From Glaciihabitans sp. INWT7 (GTDB taxonomy: Bacteria; Actinomycetota; Actinomycetes; Actinomycetales; Microbacteriaceae): a stretch of 64,000 nt of DNA. This document shows, in pieces, positions 1-8,247 of this stretch. The notes beneath the pieces were generated by a model, which did no database searches, had not been told where the DNA came from, and was given only the letters and a program-made list of their open reading frames with translations. Location: positions 2,236,419 to 2,300,418 of the forward strand of contig NZ_CP043653.1 in the NCBI RefSeq assembly GCF_014217685.1, read 5' to 3'. Within the stretch, counting starts at the first letter, position 1. Each line of letters begins with the position of its first letter. The translations under genes were made by a program, and so were the position numbers.

Positions 1-342
1 CTGGGATACCGGCGTCAAACCGGGCACCGAATCGACAGTGCTCAGACTCACCCCCTGGGCGAAAACCGTCGAGGTCGAGTCGAGGTTTCGGATGCTCACC
101 CGCAGCGCGGCCGCGGAGCCGGAGGGATTCCGGATGTACAGCGAGCGGCTCACGGACTGCCCCGGAATGAGCATCCCGACCCCGTCGAAGAGCCCGCCGT
201 CGAGTGTCGGGGCGAAGGTCACCCCATCCCGACTCACCAGTACGCTGTCCGTGGCGGCGGACGCCGGGGCGACAGTTCCCCCGAGCACCAGGGCGGATGC
301 GACGGCGACCATCGCCGCCACTGCTGCGATCCGCGAGCGCAT
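1..342 (-). CDS. Secreted protein with Sec signal peptide, C-terminus cut by window edge
   Basis: Only the first 114 codons are present; the gene continues past the left edge. The ATG (340-342) overlaps the TGA of the upstream gene by one base (TGATG), so the two are probably translationally coupled. The N-terminus has a short basic n-region (MRSR), a hydrophobic stretch to about residue 26 and an Ala-Ser-Ala-Ala cleavage region, which is an ordinary Sec signal peptide. The visible mature part is rich in Ser, Val and Thr and looks like a beta-sandwich domain. No catalytic motif is seen. By position it is the last visible gene of the operon for alternate-signal secreted proteins. The family is not identified. 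Confidence 0.75.
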   Translation of the reverse strand, partial: MRSRIAAVAAMVAVASALVLGGTVAPASAATDSVLVSRDGVTFAPTLDGGLFDGVGMLIPGQSVSRSLYIRNPSGSAAALRVSIRNLDSTSTVFAQGVSLSTVDSVPGLTPVSQ

Positions 343-1652
343 CACGGCACCTGCGTGAGGGTGAAGGACTGGGTGGCAGTGCCATCGCAGGTGTACTGCT
401 GCACCTGGGTACCGGCGTTGTTGCTCTTGAGGGTCAGGCACTTCGTGCTGTTGACGCTGGCGACGTGCACCTTCCCGTTGCCCTCGGAGGTGATGTTCCA
501 GAGTTGGTTGTTGTTGCCCGACCAGTTCCAGGTGATTGCCGACGAGCCATCGGTAGTGCTCGCCCCGCTGATGTCCCAGACGAGATTCGGAGTCGCGGTG
601 GAGAAGATCTTGTAATCGGCGCCCGACACGTTCACAAACTGCCAGGTCTGGCTGCGACCGGTCTGGCAGGCCAGGGTCACGAGATTGTTCCCGTTCGCGC
701 CGGGTGAGACGCCACCGTCGATGCACAGGTTCGCAGAGGTGAACTTGATCTGGTAGTTGACCGAGGTGTCGAACGCCGTCGTGGTGACACTCCGTGAAGA
801 GGATGCCGCCGAGACGTTGTTCGCCGCATCCCGCGCCTTCACCGTGTACGCGTAGGTCGTCCCCCCGGTGAGGCCCGTGTCGGTGTAGGAGACGGCCGGT
901 GCCGCGACCGAGCCGACGAGTGTGCCGCCGCGGTAGATGTCATAGCTCGTGACGGCGACGTTGTCGGTCGAGGCCGCCCAGGTGAGGGTGGTCCTCGCCG
1001 CGGAGGTCGCGGACGCCGCGGGTCGCCCTGGCGCCCTCGGCGCTACGGTATCGGCCACGGTCTGGGTAGCCGTGGCCGAGGAGGTGCCGTTCCACGAACC
1101 CTGGGAGTAGGTGAGGGTCACCGTCGGAATCGATGCCGGTCCCACCGTCGTGGCATAGCTCGCGGGGATCGTGGTTCGCACGCAGAAGATGTCGACGGCA
1201 CCGACGGGCACGGCGTCTGTCGTCGAGAGCCCGGTGGAGAGCACAGCGCTGCCGGACTGGGCTCCGACGGCGGAGCTCGCGGTGCACTGCGAGGCGGACG
1301 CGACGATCCAGCCGGTGAGGGTCGTCGCGTTAGAGAGCCCGTTCGCGGCGGCCTTCACCTCGACCGTGTAGTTGGCCGGCACATTGCCGGAGTTGGTGAC
1401 TGACACGGCGGCGGTGTCGGAGAGCACCGCGGGCGAGTAGGTCGCGTTCAGGTTGGCGACATCCGCCGGCGTGATGGTGACGGACAGGGTTCCGGCCGAC
1501 ACGGTGCCGCCGAGCGACGATGACGCGGAGGTCCAGACCGCGGCCGCGATGCCGGTGCTGGCGAGAACGAGAAACGCCGTGAGCCCCGCGATGATCGCCC
1601 CGCGTGGCACCCGGATGCGCGTCGCGCGTCGTGGAGCGCCTGGCGTACTCAA
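342..1652 (-). CDS. Secreted protein: alternate-type signal, fibronectin III and ricin-type lectin domains
   Basis: The protein is about 436 residues. The chosen start is a TTG (1650-1652) overlapping the TGA of the upstream gene in the arrangement TTGA. An internal GTG about 14 codons later is an alternative. Residues 1-20 are basic, followed by a hydrophobic segment ending in AAAVWTSASSS, which resembles the tryptophan-containing junction of SipW-cognate signal peptides. A Ser/Thr-rich domain follows, then a fibronectin type III domain (about 185-275), then a C-terminal ricin B/CBM13 trefoil (about 290-435) with NLCIDGG and QxW-like repeats. Ricin-type trefoils usually bind sugars, so a cell-surface or matrix carbohydrate-binding role is inferred. 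No enzymatic domain is visible. Confidence 0.85.
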   Translation of the reverse strand: MSTPGAPRRATRIRVPRGAIIAGLTAFLVLASTGIAAAVWTSASSSLGGTVSAGTLSVTITPADVANLNATYSPAVLSDTAAVSVTNSGNVPANYTVEVKAAANGLSNATTLTGWIVASASQCTASSAVGAQSGSAVLSTGLSTTDAVPVGAVDIFCVRTTIPASYATTVGPASIPTVTLTYSQGSWNGTSSATATQTVADTVAPRAPGRPAASATSAARTTLTWAASTDNVAVTSYDIYRGGTLVGSVAAPAVSYTDTGLTGGTTYAYTVKARDAANNVSAASSSRSVTTTAFDTSVNYQIKFTSANLCIDGGVSPGANGNNLVTLACQTGRSQTWQFVNVSGADYKIFSTATPNLVWDISGASTTDGSSAITWNWSGNNNQLWNITSEGNGKVHVASVNSTKCLTLKSNNAGTQVQQYTCDGTATQSFTLTQVP

Positions 1653-2263
1653 TTCTGGATCCCGTCGATGGTGGCCGTGAAGTTCAGAGCGCTCTGCCCC
1701 TGCGCGGAGTTCGCGGGTGAACCCGAGAACTTCACGGAGACGCAGAGGACCGACGACTGGCCGACGGGGAGTGCTGTTCCGATGGTAGCAACCGAGGGGG
1801 CCGCGAAGGTGCTGTAGACCCAGGCGGAGGTCACTGTTCCCGCGCTGCAGTTCGCCGCGGTCGATGCCGTGGCGAATCCGAAGCTGAGTGACTGCGTGAA
1901 CGCGTTGGAGGTCGGCACTACGAGGCCGCTGGTGCGAAGGGTGAGGGGGATCGTTCCCGTGTTGGTCAGCACGGCCGAACCGTAGAGCACCTCGCCCGGG
2001 TACATCACCGTCGTGGGCATGGCCAGTGCTGTCGAGACCTTGAGGTCGGCAGATCCGGCGGAGATCGCCCCGTTGGATGAGGTGGCCTGCGACTTGTTCC
2101 ACAGGGCGTAGGTGCCGCCGCTCGCGACGCCGGCAAGGCCGATGGCGAGGATGAGGGCGAAGGTCGTCATGACCATCGAACGCACCGAGACGAGGGTGCG
2201 GATACTGCGGCGGGCGACATGTCGTCCCCCACGCGAAGAGGCGGTGCCAGTGAGAGTAGTCAT
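1649..2263 (-). CDS. SipW-cognate signal-peptide secreted protein
   Basis: This is a protein of about 204 residues. The ATG at 2261-2263 was preferred over a GTG nine bases upstream because the purine-rich GGAAAGG is better spaced for it. The long basic N-terminus leads into a hydrophobic helix (about 33-50) and then the hallmark TYALWNKS, as in exported proteins processed by SipW-type signal peptidases. The rest is a Thr/Ser/Val-rich beta-strand protein with two Cys, resembling the TasA/CalY-like fold class. It lies between two similar genes in one minus-strand operon. In Bacillus, TasA/TapA substrates of SipW form matrix fibres; applying that role here is inference. No SipW gene is in the window. 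Confidence 0.82.
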   Translation of the reverse strand: MTTLTGTASSRGGRHVARRSIRTLVSVRSMVMTTFALILAIGLAGVASGGTYALWNKSQATSSNGAISAGSADLKVSTALAMPTTVMYPGEVLYGSAVLTNTGTIPLTLRTSGLVVPTSNAFTQSLSFGFATASTAANCSAGTVTSAWVYSTFAAPSVATIGTALPVGQSSVLCVSVKFSGSPANSAQGQSALNFTATIDGIQN

Positions 2264-2368
2264 CAGTGGCACCGCCTTTCCGAATGTCGTGAAAATGAGG
2301 AGTGAATGCGGCCGGGGCCACTCGCACAGGGGCCCACCTTCGGGTGGTGGGCTCCCGCGCGGGTCTGA

Positions 2369-2935
2369 CTAGTTCTGGGTGAGAGTGACCGTCAGGTTGT
2401 TGAGGTTCACCGAGCCGAGCTTGGCGTCGTTCTCGGCGCCGGCGGTGGTGGACTTCGGGAAGGTGATGGTCGCCGTGACGGTGACCGGGGAGGACGCGAT
2501 GCCGGCGGTTCCGGGGGTGACCGTGTAGGTCGGGCCGGATCCCGTGATGGCGGAACCGGTCGCGGCGAGAACGGTGTTGGCCGTGAGGTAGCCGGCGAGA
2601 GCGGTGTCTGCTGCTGCAGCGGTGGCTCCCGTGATCGAGGCAGTTCCGAGTCCGAGGGTCGCGACCAGGTTGTTGCCCGATGCGGTGACGTTCACGGTCT
2701 TGGTGAACTTGAGCACGTCGCCGGGCACGGCCTTGAACGAGGCGAGGGTGATCGCGGTGCCGTTCGCGGTCCAGGTGCCCGCGGTGCCAGAGTCTGCGAC
2801 GAGAAGGTTGCCCGCGACGATGTTGCCGCCGGCGACCGAAGCGCTCGAGTTCCAGAGGGCGAAGGTACCCGCACCGCCGAGGAGGAGGGCGACGCCAGCT
2901 GCGCCGGCGATTGCACCTTTGAGGAGCTTGTTCAT
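2369..2935 (-). CDS. Alternate-type signal-peptide exported protein
   Basis: The protein is about 188 residues and is the first gene of the minus-strand secreted-protein operon. The second of two nearby ATGs (2933-2935) is chosen because AAAGGA lies about six bases upstream of it; the first ATG overlaps that ribosome site. The signal segment MNKLLKG is followed by a Gly/Ala/Leu helix and the junction GTFALWNSSASV, the typical Ala-Leu-Trp-Asn motif of alternate (SipW-cognate) signal peptides. The mature part is Thr/Ala/Val-rich with no cysteines or catalytic signature. It is similar in architecture to the gene downstream, suggesting that both are structural subunits of an extracellular assembly. 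Confidence 0.85.
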   Translation of the reverse strand: MNKLLKGAIAGAAGVALLLGGAGTFALWNSSASVAGGNIVAGNLLVADSGTAGTWTANGTAITLASFKAVPGDVLKFTKTVNVTASGNNLVATLGLGTASITGATAAAADTALAGYLTANTVLAATGSAITGSGPTYTVTPGTAGIASSPVTVTATITFPKSTTAGAENDAKLGSVNLNNLTVTLTQN

Positions 2936-3270
2936 TTTCATTCCTTTCGCGACACCGTTGATGTCGGGTGGGGCGCGCCGTAGCTCGCCGGTTGTTCTGT
3001 GCCGCGGGGCGGCATGAGCGTCGTGATCGGCACGAAGCTCCGAGTCTGTGTGGCCGCATCGGTGAGACCGACCGGCTGTCATGCCCTTCGGTTTCACCTT
3101 GCGGCTTGCCTCGGGCACCTTCCCCATAAAGAACACTACGTAGGACAGACCAAGTTGTCTATCCTCCATGTACCCCCAGAGTAGGGCACAAGCGATATAC
3201 CGGAAATGGCATGTGAAAAGTTGTCAACTGCAGCTTCTTCTACTGAATCCATCGCAGTAAAGCCCGAAAA

Positions 3271-3285
3271 CCACGGATTCCGTGG
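3271..3285. promoter_or_regulatory. Perfect 15-bp palindrome CCACGGATTCCGTGG
   Basis: Two 7-bp arms flank a central T. It lies about 340 bases upstream of the first secreted-protein gene on the minus strand, in the AT-richer part of the intergenic region. A dimeric repressor or activator site is plausible, but no regulator gene is adjacent. Confidence 0.3.
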
Positions 3286-3517
3286 GATTCGTGGAAGGCA
3301 GCGTTGGCGGCCAATCGCCTCACTGGGGTACAAATCTGAGCGTCCAGGGGACAGCGTCGATCGACGATCCTGAAGATTCTCTTGCGCGCGGTTCGTGGAA
3401 CGGGCCTCGTGCGTCACATCGAACAGATCGGCTCCGAATCGACTCGCCGTGCGTGGCACTGTCTCGGCACCCGCGCGGTCGGCGACACCGCGCACCACGA
3501 AAGGGACCGAACGCGGA

Positions 3518-3548
3518 AAGGGCCTCCTGCGGATCGCCGGAGGCCCTT
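3518..3548 (-). terminator. Rho-independent-type terminator of glgP
   Basis: Perfect 10-bp arms AAGGGCCTCC and GGAGGCCCTT enclose an 11-base loop. The hairpin starts about 13 bases after the glgP stop and is followed on the minus strand by CTTTCC, a weak U tract. Confidence 0.7.
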
Positions 3549-3560
3549 CTGAAGCGGAGG

Positions 3561-6119
3561 TTACGAAGCCACCGCGATCAGTCCGAGTTCCGCCGGGCTC
3601 GCCAGCAGAGGATTGCGCGGCACCACGCGCACGTTATAACCGAAGCTGCCCGCCCGCGAGAGCGTGACAGTGCCGGCGAACTGAGCCGGATCGCCGACCG
3701 TTGGCGAGGGTGTGAGTTCAACGCTGTGAGGGTTCTCCAGGCGATCGTTCTCACGGGCACGCCCGTAGACGACCTCCACCGACACGTCCGCCGGGGTCAG
3801 CCCGGCCAGGTTGACGTGCGCGCGCACGTGCAGCTGGTCCCCGACCTGCGGCACGGCATCCACTCCCCCGGATTCGACGTGCGCGACCGATACGTGGGGC
3901 CAGGCCGCAGTAACCTTTGTCTTCCACGCGGCGAGAGCGCGCGCCGGAGCGTAGTTGTCGGCCGAGATCGTGCGATGCGCGACGGCTGATGGCACGTAGA
4001 GCCGCTGCACGTACTCGCGCACCATGCGGTCTGCCGAAAGCTCGAACGACAGGGTCGACAGCGTGTGGCGGATCGACTCCACCCACCGTGTCGGCACGCC
4101 ATCCGCACCCCGGTCATAGAACCGCGGGGCGATCTGGTGCTCGATCAGGTCGTACATGGAGTCTGCCTCGAGCTTGTCGCGCTCGGCCGAATCCCCCGCC
4201 GAGTCGGCGCTCGGGATGGCCCAGCCGTTCTCCTCGTCGTAGAACTCCGCCCACCAGCCATCCAGGATGGACAGGTTGAGCGAGCCGTTGAGCGCAGCCT
4301 TCATACCGGAGGTGCCGCAGGCCTCGAGCGGGCGCAGCGGGTTGTTCAGCCAGACATCCGTGCCCGGGTACAGCAACTGCGCCATCGCGATGTCGTAGTT
4401 GGGAAGGAAGACCATTCGCTTGCGGATCTCCGGCTCCTGGGAGAACTCCACCAGCTTCTGGATGAGGCGCTTGCCCTCGTCATCGGCCGGATGCGACTTT
4501 CCCGCGATCACGATCTGCACCGGGTGTTCCTTGGAGAGCAGGATGGAGCGGAGGCGTTCCGGGTCGTGGAGCATCAGCGTGAGGCGCTTGTAAGTGGGAA
4601 CGCGACGGGCGAAGCCGATCGTCAGCACATCCGGGTCGAGAAGCTGCGAGAACCAGGACGGATCGCCGATGCCCGGGTTCTGCTCGCCCCAGGCGTCGGA
4701 GACTCGGGAACGGGCATCCCTCACGAGCTGCTGCCGCATGCCGTTTCGCACATTCCACAGGTCTGCGTCACTCACGGATTCGGAGGCCCAGTCGGCTGTC
4801 GTCGTGTCAGACGTGCCGAGGCGGTCAGCCGCGAGCGCCACGAGCGACGGGTCGGTCCAGGTCGGAGCGTGCACGCCGTTGGTCACGGAGGTGATCGGTA
4901 CATCGTCGGCGTCGAAGCCCGGCCACAGCGCCCCGAACATGCCGCGACTCACCTCACCGTGCAGCTGCGATACTCCGTTGGCGCGCTGGCCGAGCCGAAG
5001 TCCCATCACCGCCATGTTGAAGGTGTTGGCCGTGCCGCCCTCGTAGTTCTCGGCTCCGAGGGCGAGTACGTCGTCGACCTCGACCCCGGGAAGCAGGTCG
5101 GTGGAGAAGTACTGCTGCACCAGCGAGGAGTCGAAGCGATCGATACCAGCCGGCACCGGCGTGTGGGTGGTGAACACGGTGCCCGCGCGCACGACCTGCA
5201 GTGCCTCGTCGAAGGACAGGCCCTCTCCGATCAGGTCGCTGATGCGCTCGAGACCGAGGAATCCGGCATGGCCCTCGTTGGTGTGAAACAGCTCGGGAGC
5301 ATCCGCATCCGTCAACTCGGTGAGCAGCTTGATGGCGCGCACGCCGCCGATGCCGAGCAGCAGCTCCTGCAGCAGGCGATGTTCACCGCCGCCGCCGTAG
5401 AGGCGGTCGGTGACCGAGCGCAGGGCATCCTCGTTCTCCGGGATGTCGGTGTCGAGCAGAAGCAGGCGGATGCGACCCACTGCGACCTGCCAGATGCGCG
5501 CATAGAGCGCTCGCCCGCCGGGAAGAGCGAGGGCAACCTGGGCTGCGGTGCCATCCGGGTGACGCAAGACCGAGAGCGGCAGGCCATCGGGGTCGAGCAC
5601 GGGATAGGACTCCTGCTGCCAGCCGTCCGGGGAGATGGACTGGGCGAAGTAGCCGGAGCGGTAGAACAGTCCGACACCGATGATCGGCACACCGAGGTCG
5701 GAGGCGCTCTTGAGGTGGTCGCCGGCGAGGATGCCGAGACCGCCGGAGTACTGGGGAAGGGCGGCGGCGATGCCGAACTCTGGCGAGAAGTATCCGATCG
5801 CCTTGGGGGCGGCATCCGTCACCGTCTGCTGGTACCAGCGCGGTTCGGTGAGGTAGGTGTGCAGGTCCTGAGCCAGGTTCGCGGCACGGTCGACGAAACC
5901 CTGATCGGCGGCGAGCTCCTGCAGTCGAGCCGGCTCGATCTCGCCGAGGAGACCGATGGGGTCGTGGGCGCTCGACTCCCACAGTTCGGGAGAGATGTCT
6001 TCGAACAGGCGCCGGGTCGGGAGGTGCCAGGACCAGCGGAGATTCGTGGCGAGCTCCTCCAGCGGTGCAAGAACCTCGGGGAGAACGGTGCGGACGGTAA
6101 ATCGACGGATAGCCTTCAC
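3561..6119 (-). CDS. glgP: Glycogen/alpha-glucan phosphorylase
   Basis: The product is 852 residues, the usual size of the actinobacterial alpha-glucan phosphorylase family (GT35). It cleaves alpha-1,4-glucan with phosphate to give glucose-1-phosphate. The N-terminal 110 residues match the DUF3417 domain of this subfamily. The catalytic half carries the PLP-lysine region EACGTSGMKAALNG near residue 600, and the substrate-site segments GLGILAGDHLKSASDLG and HTNEGHAG are present. The start is GTG at 6117-6119, with no Shine-Dalgarno but a -10 box six bases upstream, so the mRNA is probably leaderless. It is divergently transcribed from glgE-glgB, so breakdown and synthesis genes share one 127-bp intergenic region. 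Confidence 0.96.
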   Translation of the reverse strand: MKAIRRFTVRTVLPEVLAPLEELATNLRWSWHLPTRRLFEDISPELWESSAHDPIGLLGEIEPARLQELAADQGFVDRAANLAQDLHTYLTEPRWYQQTVTDAAPKAIGYFSPEFGIAAALPQYSGGLGILAGDHLKSASDLGVPIIGVGLFYRSGYFAQSISPDGWQQESYPVLDPDGLPLSVLRHPDGTAAQVALALPGGRALYARIWQVAVGRIRLLLLDTDIPENEDALRSVTDRLYGGGGEHRLLQELLLGIGGVRAIKLLTELTDADAPELFHTNEGHAGFLGLERISDLIGEGLSFDEALQVVRAGTVFTTHTPVPAGIDRFDSSLVQQYFSTDLLPGVEVDDVLALGAENYEGGTANTFNMAVMGLRLGQRANGVSQLHGEVSRGMFGALWPGFDADDVPITSVTNGVHAPTWTDPSLVALAADRLGTSDTTTADWASESVSDADLWNVRNGMRQQLVRDARSRVSDAWGEQNPGIGDPSWFSQLLDPDVLTIGFARRVPTYKRLTLMLHDPERLRSILLSKEHPVQIVIAGKSHPADDEGKRLIQKLVEFSQEPEIRKRMVFLPNYDIAMAQLLYPGTDVWLNNPLRPLEACGTSGMKAALNGSLNLSILDGWWAEFYDEENGWAIPSADSAGDSAERDKLEADSMYDLIEHQIAPRFYDRGADGVPTRWVESIRHTLSTLSFELSADRMVREYVQRLYVPSAVAHRTISADNYAPARALAAWKTKVTAAWPHVSVAHVESGGVDAVPQVGDQLHVRAHVNLAGLTPADVSVEVVYGRARENDRLENPHSVELTPSPTVGDPAQFAGTVTLSRAGSFGYNVRVVPRNPLLASPAELGLIAVAS

Positions 6120-6131
6120 CGTTACACCCTA
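6117..6131 (-). promoter_or_regulatory. Leaderless-type promoter of glgP
   Basis: The -10 box TAGGGT (6126-6131) is followed by exactly six bases and the GTG start (6117-6119). There is no Shine-Dalgarno between them. Confidence 0.55.
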
Positions 6132-6234
6132 GGGGCAGAAAGTTACGGATTGGAGCCCCGACTGCAACCGTTTCCACAAAAACGCGGGGAGCCGCACAGG
6201 AGTCAAGGGGGGAGAGATTCTTTTGCAGAGCCGG

Positions 6235-6249
6235 TACGGTCGAAGAGTG
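6235..6249 (+). promoter_or_regulatory. Leaderless-type promoter of glgE
   Basis: The -10 box TACGGT (6235-6240) is followed by CGAAGA and the GTG start (6247-6249). An in-frame TTG at 6223 behind a GGGGGAGAG stretch is the competing Shine-Dalgarno-led start. Confidence 0.5.
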
Positions 6250-8247
6250 ACCAATGTCTACGAACCAAAGATGGGCCGCATCCCGATCAGGGAGCTCGCT
6301 CCCCAACAGCCCGACAATAACTGGCCAGCGAAAGCCTTCGTGGGCGAGGTGGTGCCGTTTCAGGCCACCGTCTTCAAGGAGGGGCACGACGTCCTCGGCG
6401 TCGATCTCCTCCTCTCCACCCCGGAGGGTGTGCAGTCGAAGCACCGGATGCACGAGGTCGGTGTCGGCTTCGACCGCTGGGAAGTGGAAGTGCTCCTCGA
6501 CGCGCAGGGCACCTGGGTCTACAGCGTCCAGGCCTGGAACGACGACTGGGCGACCTGGCTCCACAACGCCGAGATCAAGATCCCGGCGGGCATCGACGTC
6601 AAACTCATGCTCCTGATGGGCACCGGCCTTCTCGCACGAGCGGTGAAAGCAGACCCCACCAACAAGATCCTGAAGGATGCGGCGAAGGTGATGGGCACCA
6701 AGAGTCTGTCGCCCGCCGCACGCTTCGAGGTGGCGCTCGACCCCCGGGTCACCGCCGAGATCGAGAAGAAGCCTCTCGCGAGCCTCACCACGCTGAGCCT
6801 CCCCCTCGAGGTGCGGGTCGAACGTGCCCGAGCCGGTGCCGGCAGCTGGTACGAATTCTTCCCGCGCTCTGAGGGCGCAAAGCAGGGCAAGGACGGCAGC
6901 TGGACGAGCGGCACCTTCCGCACGGCCGCGCGCCGTCTCCCCAACGTCGCCGGCATGGGCTTCGACGTCATCTACCTTCCCCCGATCCATCCGATCGGGG
7001 TCAGCTTTCGCAAAGGCCCGAACAACACGCTGAACCCGGGCCCGCACGATCCGGGATCCCCGTGGGCCATCGGGTCGAACGACGGCGGGCATGACGCCAT
7101 CCATCCAGACCTCGGCACTGTCGAGGACTTCGAGGCCTTCGTCGATACGGCGAAGAAGAATGGCCTGGAAGTGGCCCTCGACCTGGCGCTGCAGTGCTCG
7201 CCGGACCACCCCTGGGTCGTCGAACACCCCGAGTGGTTCACCACCCTGCCGGACGGGTCGATCGCCTATGCGGAGAATCCGCCGAAGAAGTACCAGGACA
7301 TCTATCCGATCAACTTCGACAACGATCCCATCGGCATCCGCACCGAGGTCTTGCGCATCGTCAAGTACTGGATCGGGCTCGGAGTCAACATCTTCCGGGT
7401 GGACAACCCGCACACCAAGCCCCTGCAGTTCTGGGAATGGATGCTGCATCAGGTGAACTCGGAATTCCCCGACGTGGTCTTCCTCGCCGAGGCGTTCACC
7501 CGGCCGGCCATGATGTATTCGCTCGGGCAGGCCGGATTCCAGCAGTCCTATTCCTACTTCACCTGGCGAAACACCAAGGAGGAGCTCGAGGAGTTCTTCA
7601 CCGAGATCTCTCACGAGCACTCGGCGTACTTCCGCCCGAACCTCTTCGTCAACACCCCGGACATCCTCACCGAGTTCCTGCAGTTCGGGGGGCCACCGGC
7701 CTACAAGATCCGCGCGGCACTCGCAGCGACGGCGTCGCCCAGCTGGGGCGTGTACGCGGGTTACGAGTTGTTCGAGAACGTGGCCCGGCCCGGCTCCGAA
7801 GAGAACATCGACAACGAGAAGTACCAGTACAAGGCCCGGGACTTCGGAGCGGCGGAGGCCGCCGGCAGGTCCCTCGCTCCGTACATCACCCAGTTGAACA
7901 AGATCCGTGCGGAGCATCCGGCCCTGCGCCAGCTGCGCAATCTGGACATCCATTGGAGCGACGACGAGTCGATTCTCGTCTACAGCAAGTACCTCGACGG
8001 ATCGTTCACCCGCTCCGGCCGGGGAGACGCCATCATCGTCGTCGCCAACCTGGATCCGCATTCGGCCCGCGAGACCACCGTCTATCTCGACCCCACCCGG
8101 TTCGGCGTCGATCCGGACGAGCCGTTCGAGGTGACCGATCTCATCACCCGGCAGAAATTCACCTGGGGCCAGCAGAACTTCGTGCGGCTCGACGCCTTTG
8201 TCGAACCCGTGCACATCCTGCGTGTCGAACTCCCGAGAGGCAAGTAA
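6247..8247 (+). CDS. glgE: Alpha-1,4-glucan:maltose-1-phosphate maltosyltransferase
   Basis: The product is about 666 residues from GTG 6247 (674 from the alternative TTG 6223). It is a GH13 subfamily 3 enzyme that transfers maltose from maltose-1-phosphate to the non-reducing end of alpha-glucan. The N-terminal beta-sandwich is followed by a helical insertion (about 95-180) and then the TIM barrel with GFDVIYLPPIHPIG. The nucleophile is Asp386 in FRVDNPHTK and the acid/base is Glu415 in FLAEAFTRP. The TAA is followed directly by the ATG of glgB, with zero spacing, so the two are co-transcribed. Maltose-1-phosphate must come from TreS/Pep2 or GlgM encoded elsewhere; neither is in the window. 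Confidence 0.96.
   Translation: MTNVYEPKMGRIPIRELAPQQPDNNWPAKAFVGEVVPFQATVFKEGHDVLGVDLLLSTPEGVQSKHRMHEVGVGFDRWEVEVLLDAQGTWVYSVQAWNDDWATWLHNAEIKIPAGIDVKLMLLMGTGLLARAVKADPTNKILKDAAKVMGTKSLSPAARFEVALDPRVTAEIEKKPLASLTTLSLPLEVRVERARAGAGSWYEFFPRSEGAKQGKDGSWTSGTFRTAARRLPNVAGMGFDVIYLPPIHPIGVSFRKGPNNTLNPGPHDPGSPWAIGSNDGGHDAIHPDLGTVEDFEAFVDTAKKNGLEVALDLALQCSPDHPWVVEHPEWFTTLPDGSIAYAENPPKKYQDIYPINFDNDPIGIRTEVLRIVKYWIGLGVNIFRVDNPHTKPLQFWEWMLHQVNSEFPDVVFLAEAFTRPAMMYSLGQAGFQQSYSYFTWRNTKEELEEFFTEISHEHSAYFRPNLFVNTPDILTEFLQFGGPPAYKIRAALAATASPSWGVYAGYELFENVARPGSEENIDNEKYQYKARDFGAAEAAGRSLAPYITQLNKIRAEHPALRQLRNLDIHWSDDESILVYSKYLDGSFTRSGRGDAIIVVANLDPHSARETTVYLDPTRFGVDPDEPFEVTDLITRQKFTWGQQNFVRLDAFVEPVHILRVELPRGK

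Larger units (their letters stand above)
2936..3560. other. Long intergenic region with no convincing gene
   Basis: About 625 bases separate the secreted-protein operon from glgP. It should hold the promoter of the minus-strand operon (start 2935). Composition is visibly more AT-rich around 3120-3280 than in the flanking genes. It includes the 8-bp palindrome CTACGTAG at 3137-3144 and a 15-bp perfect palindrome at 3271-3285. The open frame that continues upstream of the 2935 start on the minus strand shows no start or protein features and is treated as non-coding. The glgP terminator lies at the right end. Confidence 0.6.

Noticed and set aside
1653-3059. Upstream extension of the lectin-domain protein
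   Set aside because: The frame overlaps two clear secreted-protein genes and has Arg/His-rich shadow composition. The TTG overlapping the previous stop is the better start.
4065-6320. 751-codon open frame on the plus strand
   Set aside because: Antisense to glgP, with low-complexity His/Arg/Glu composition and no ribosome site.
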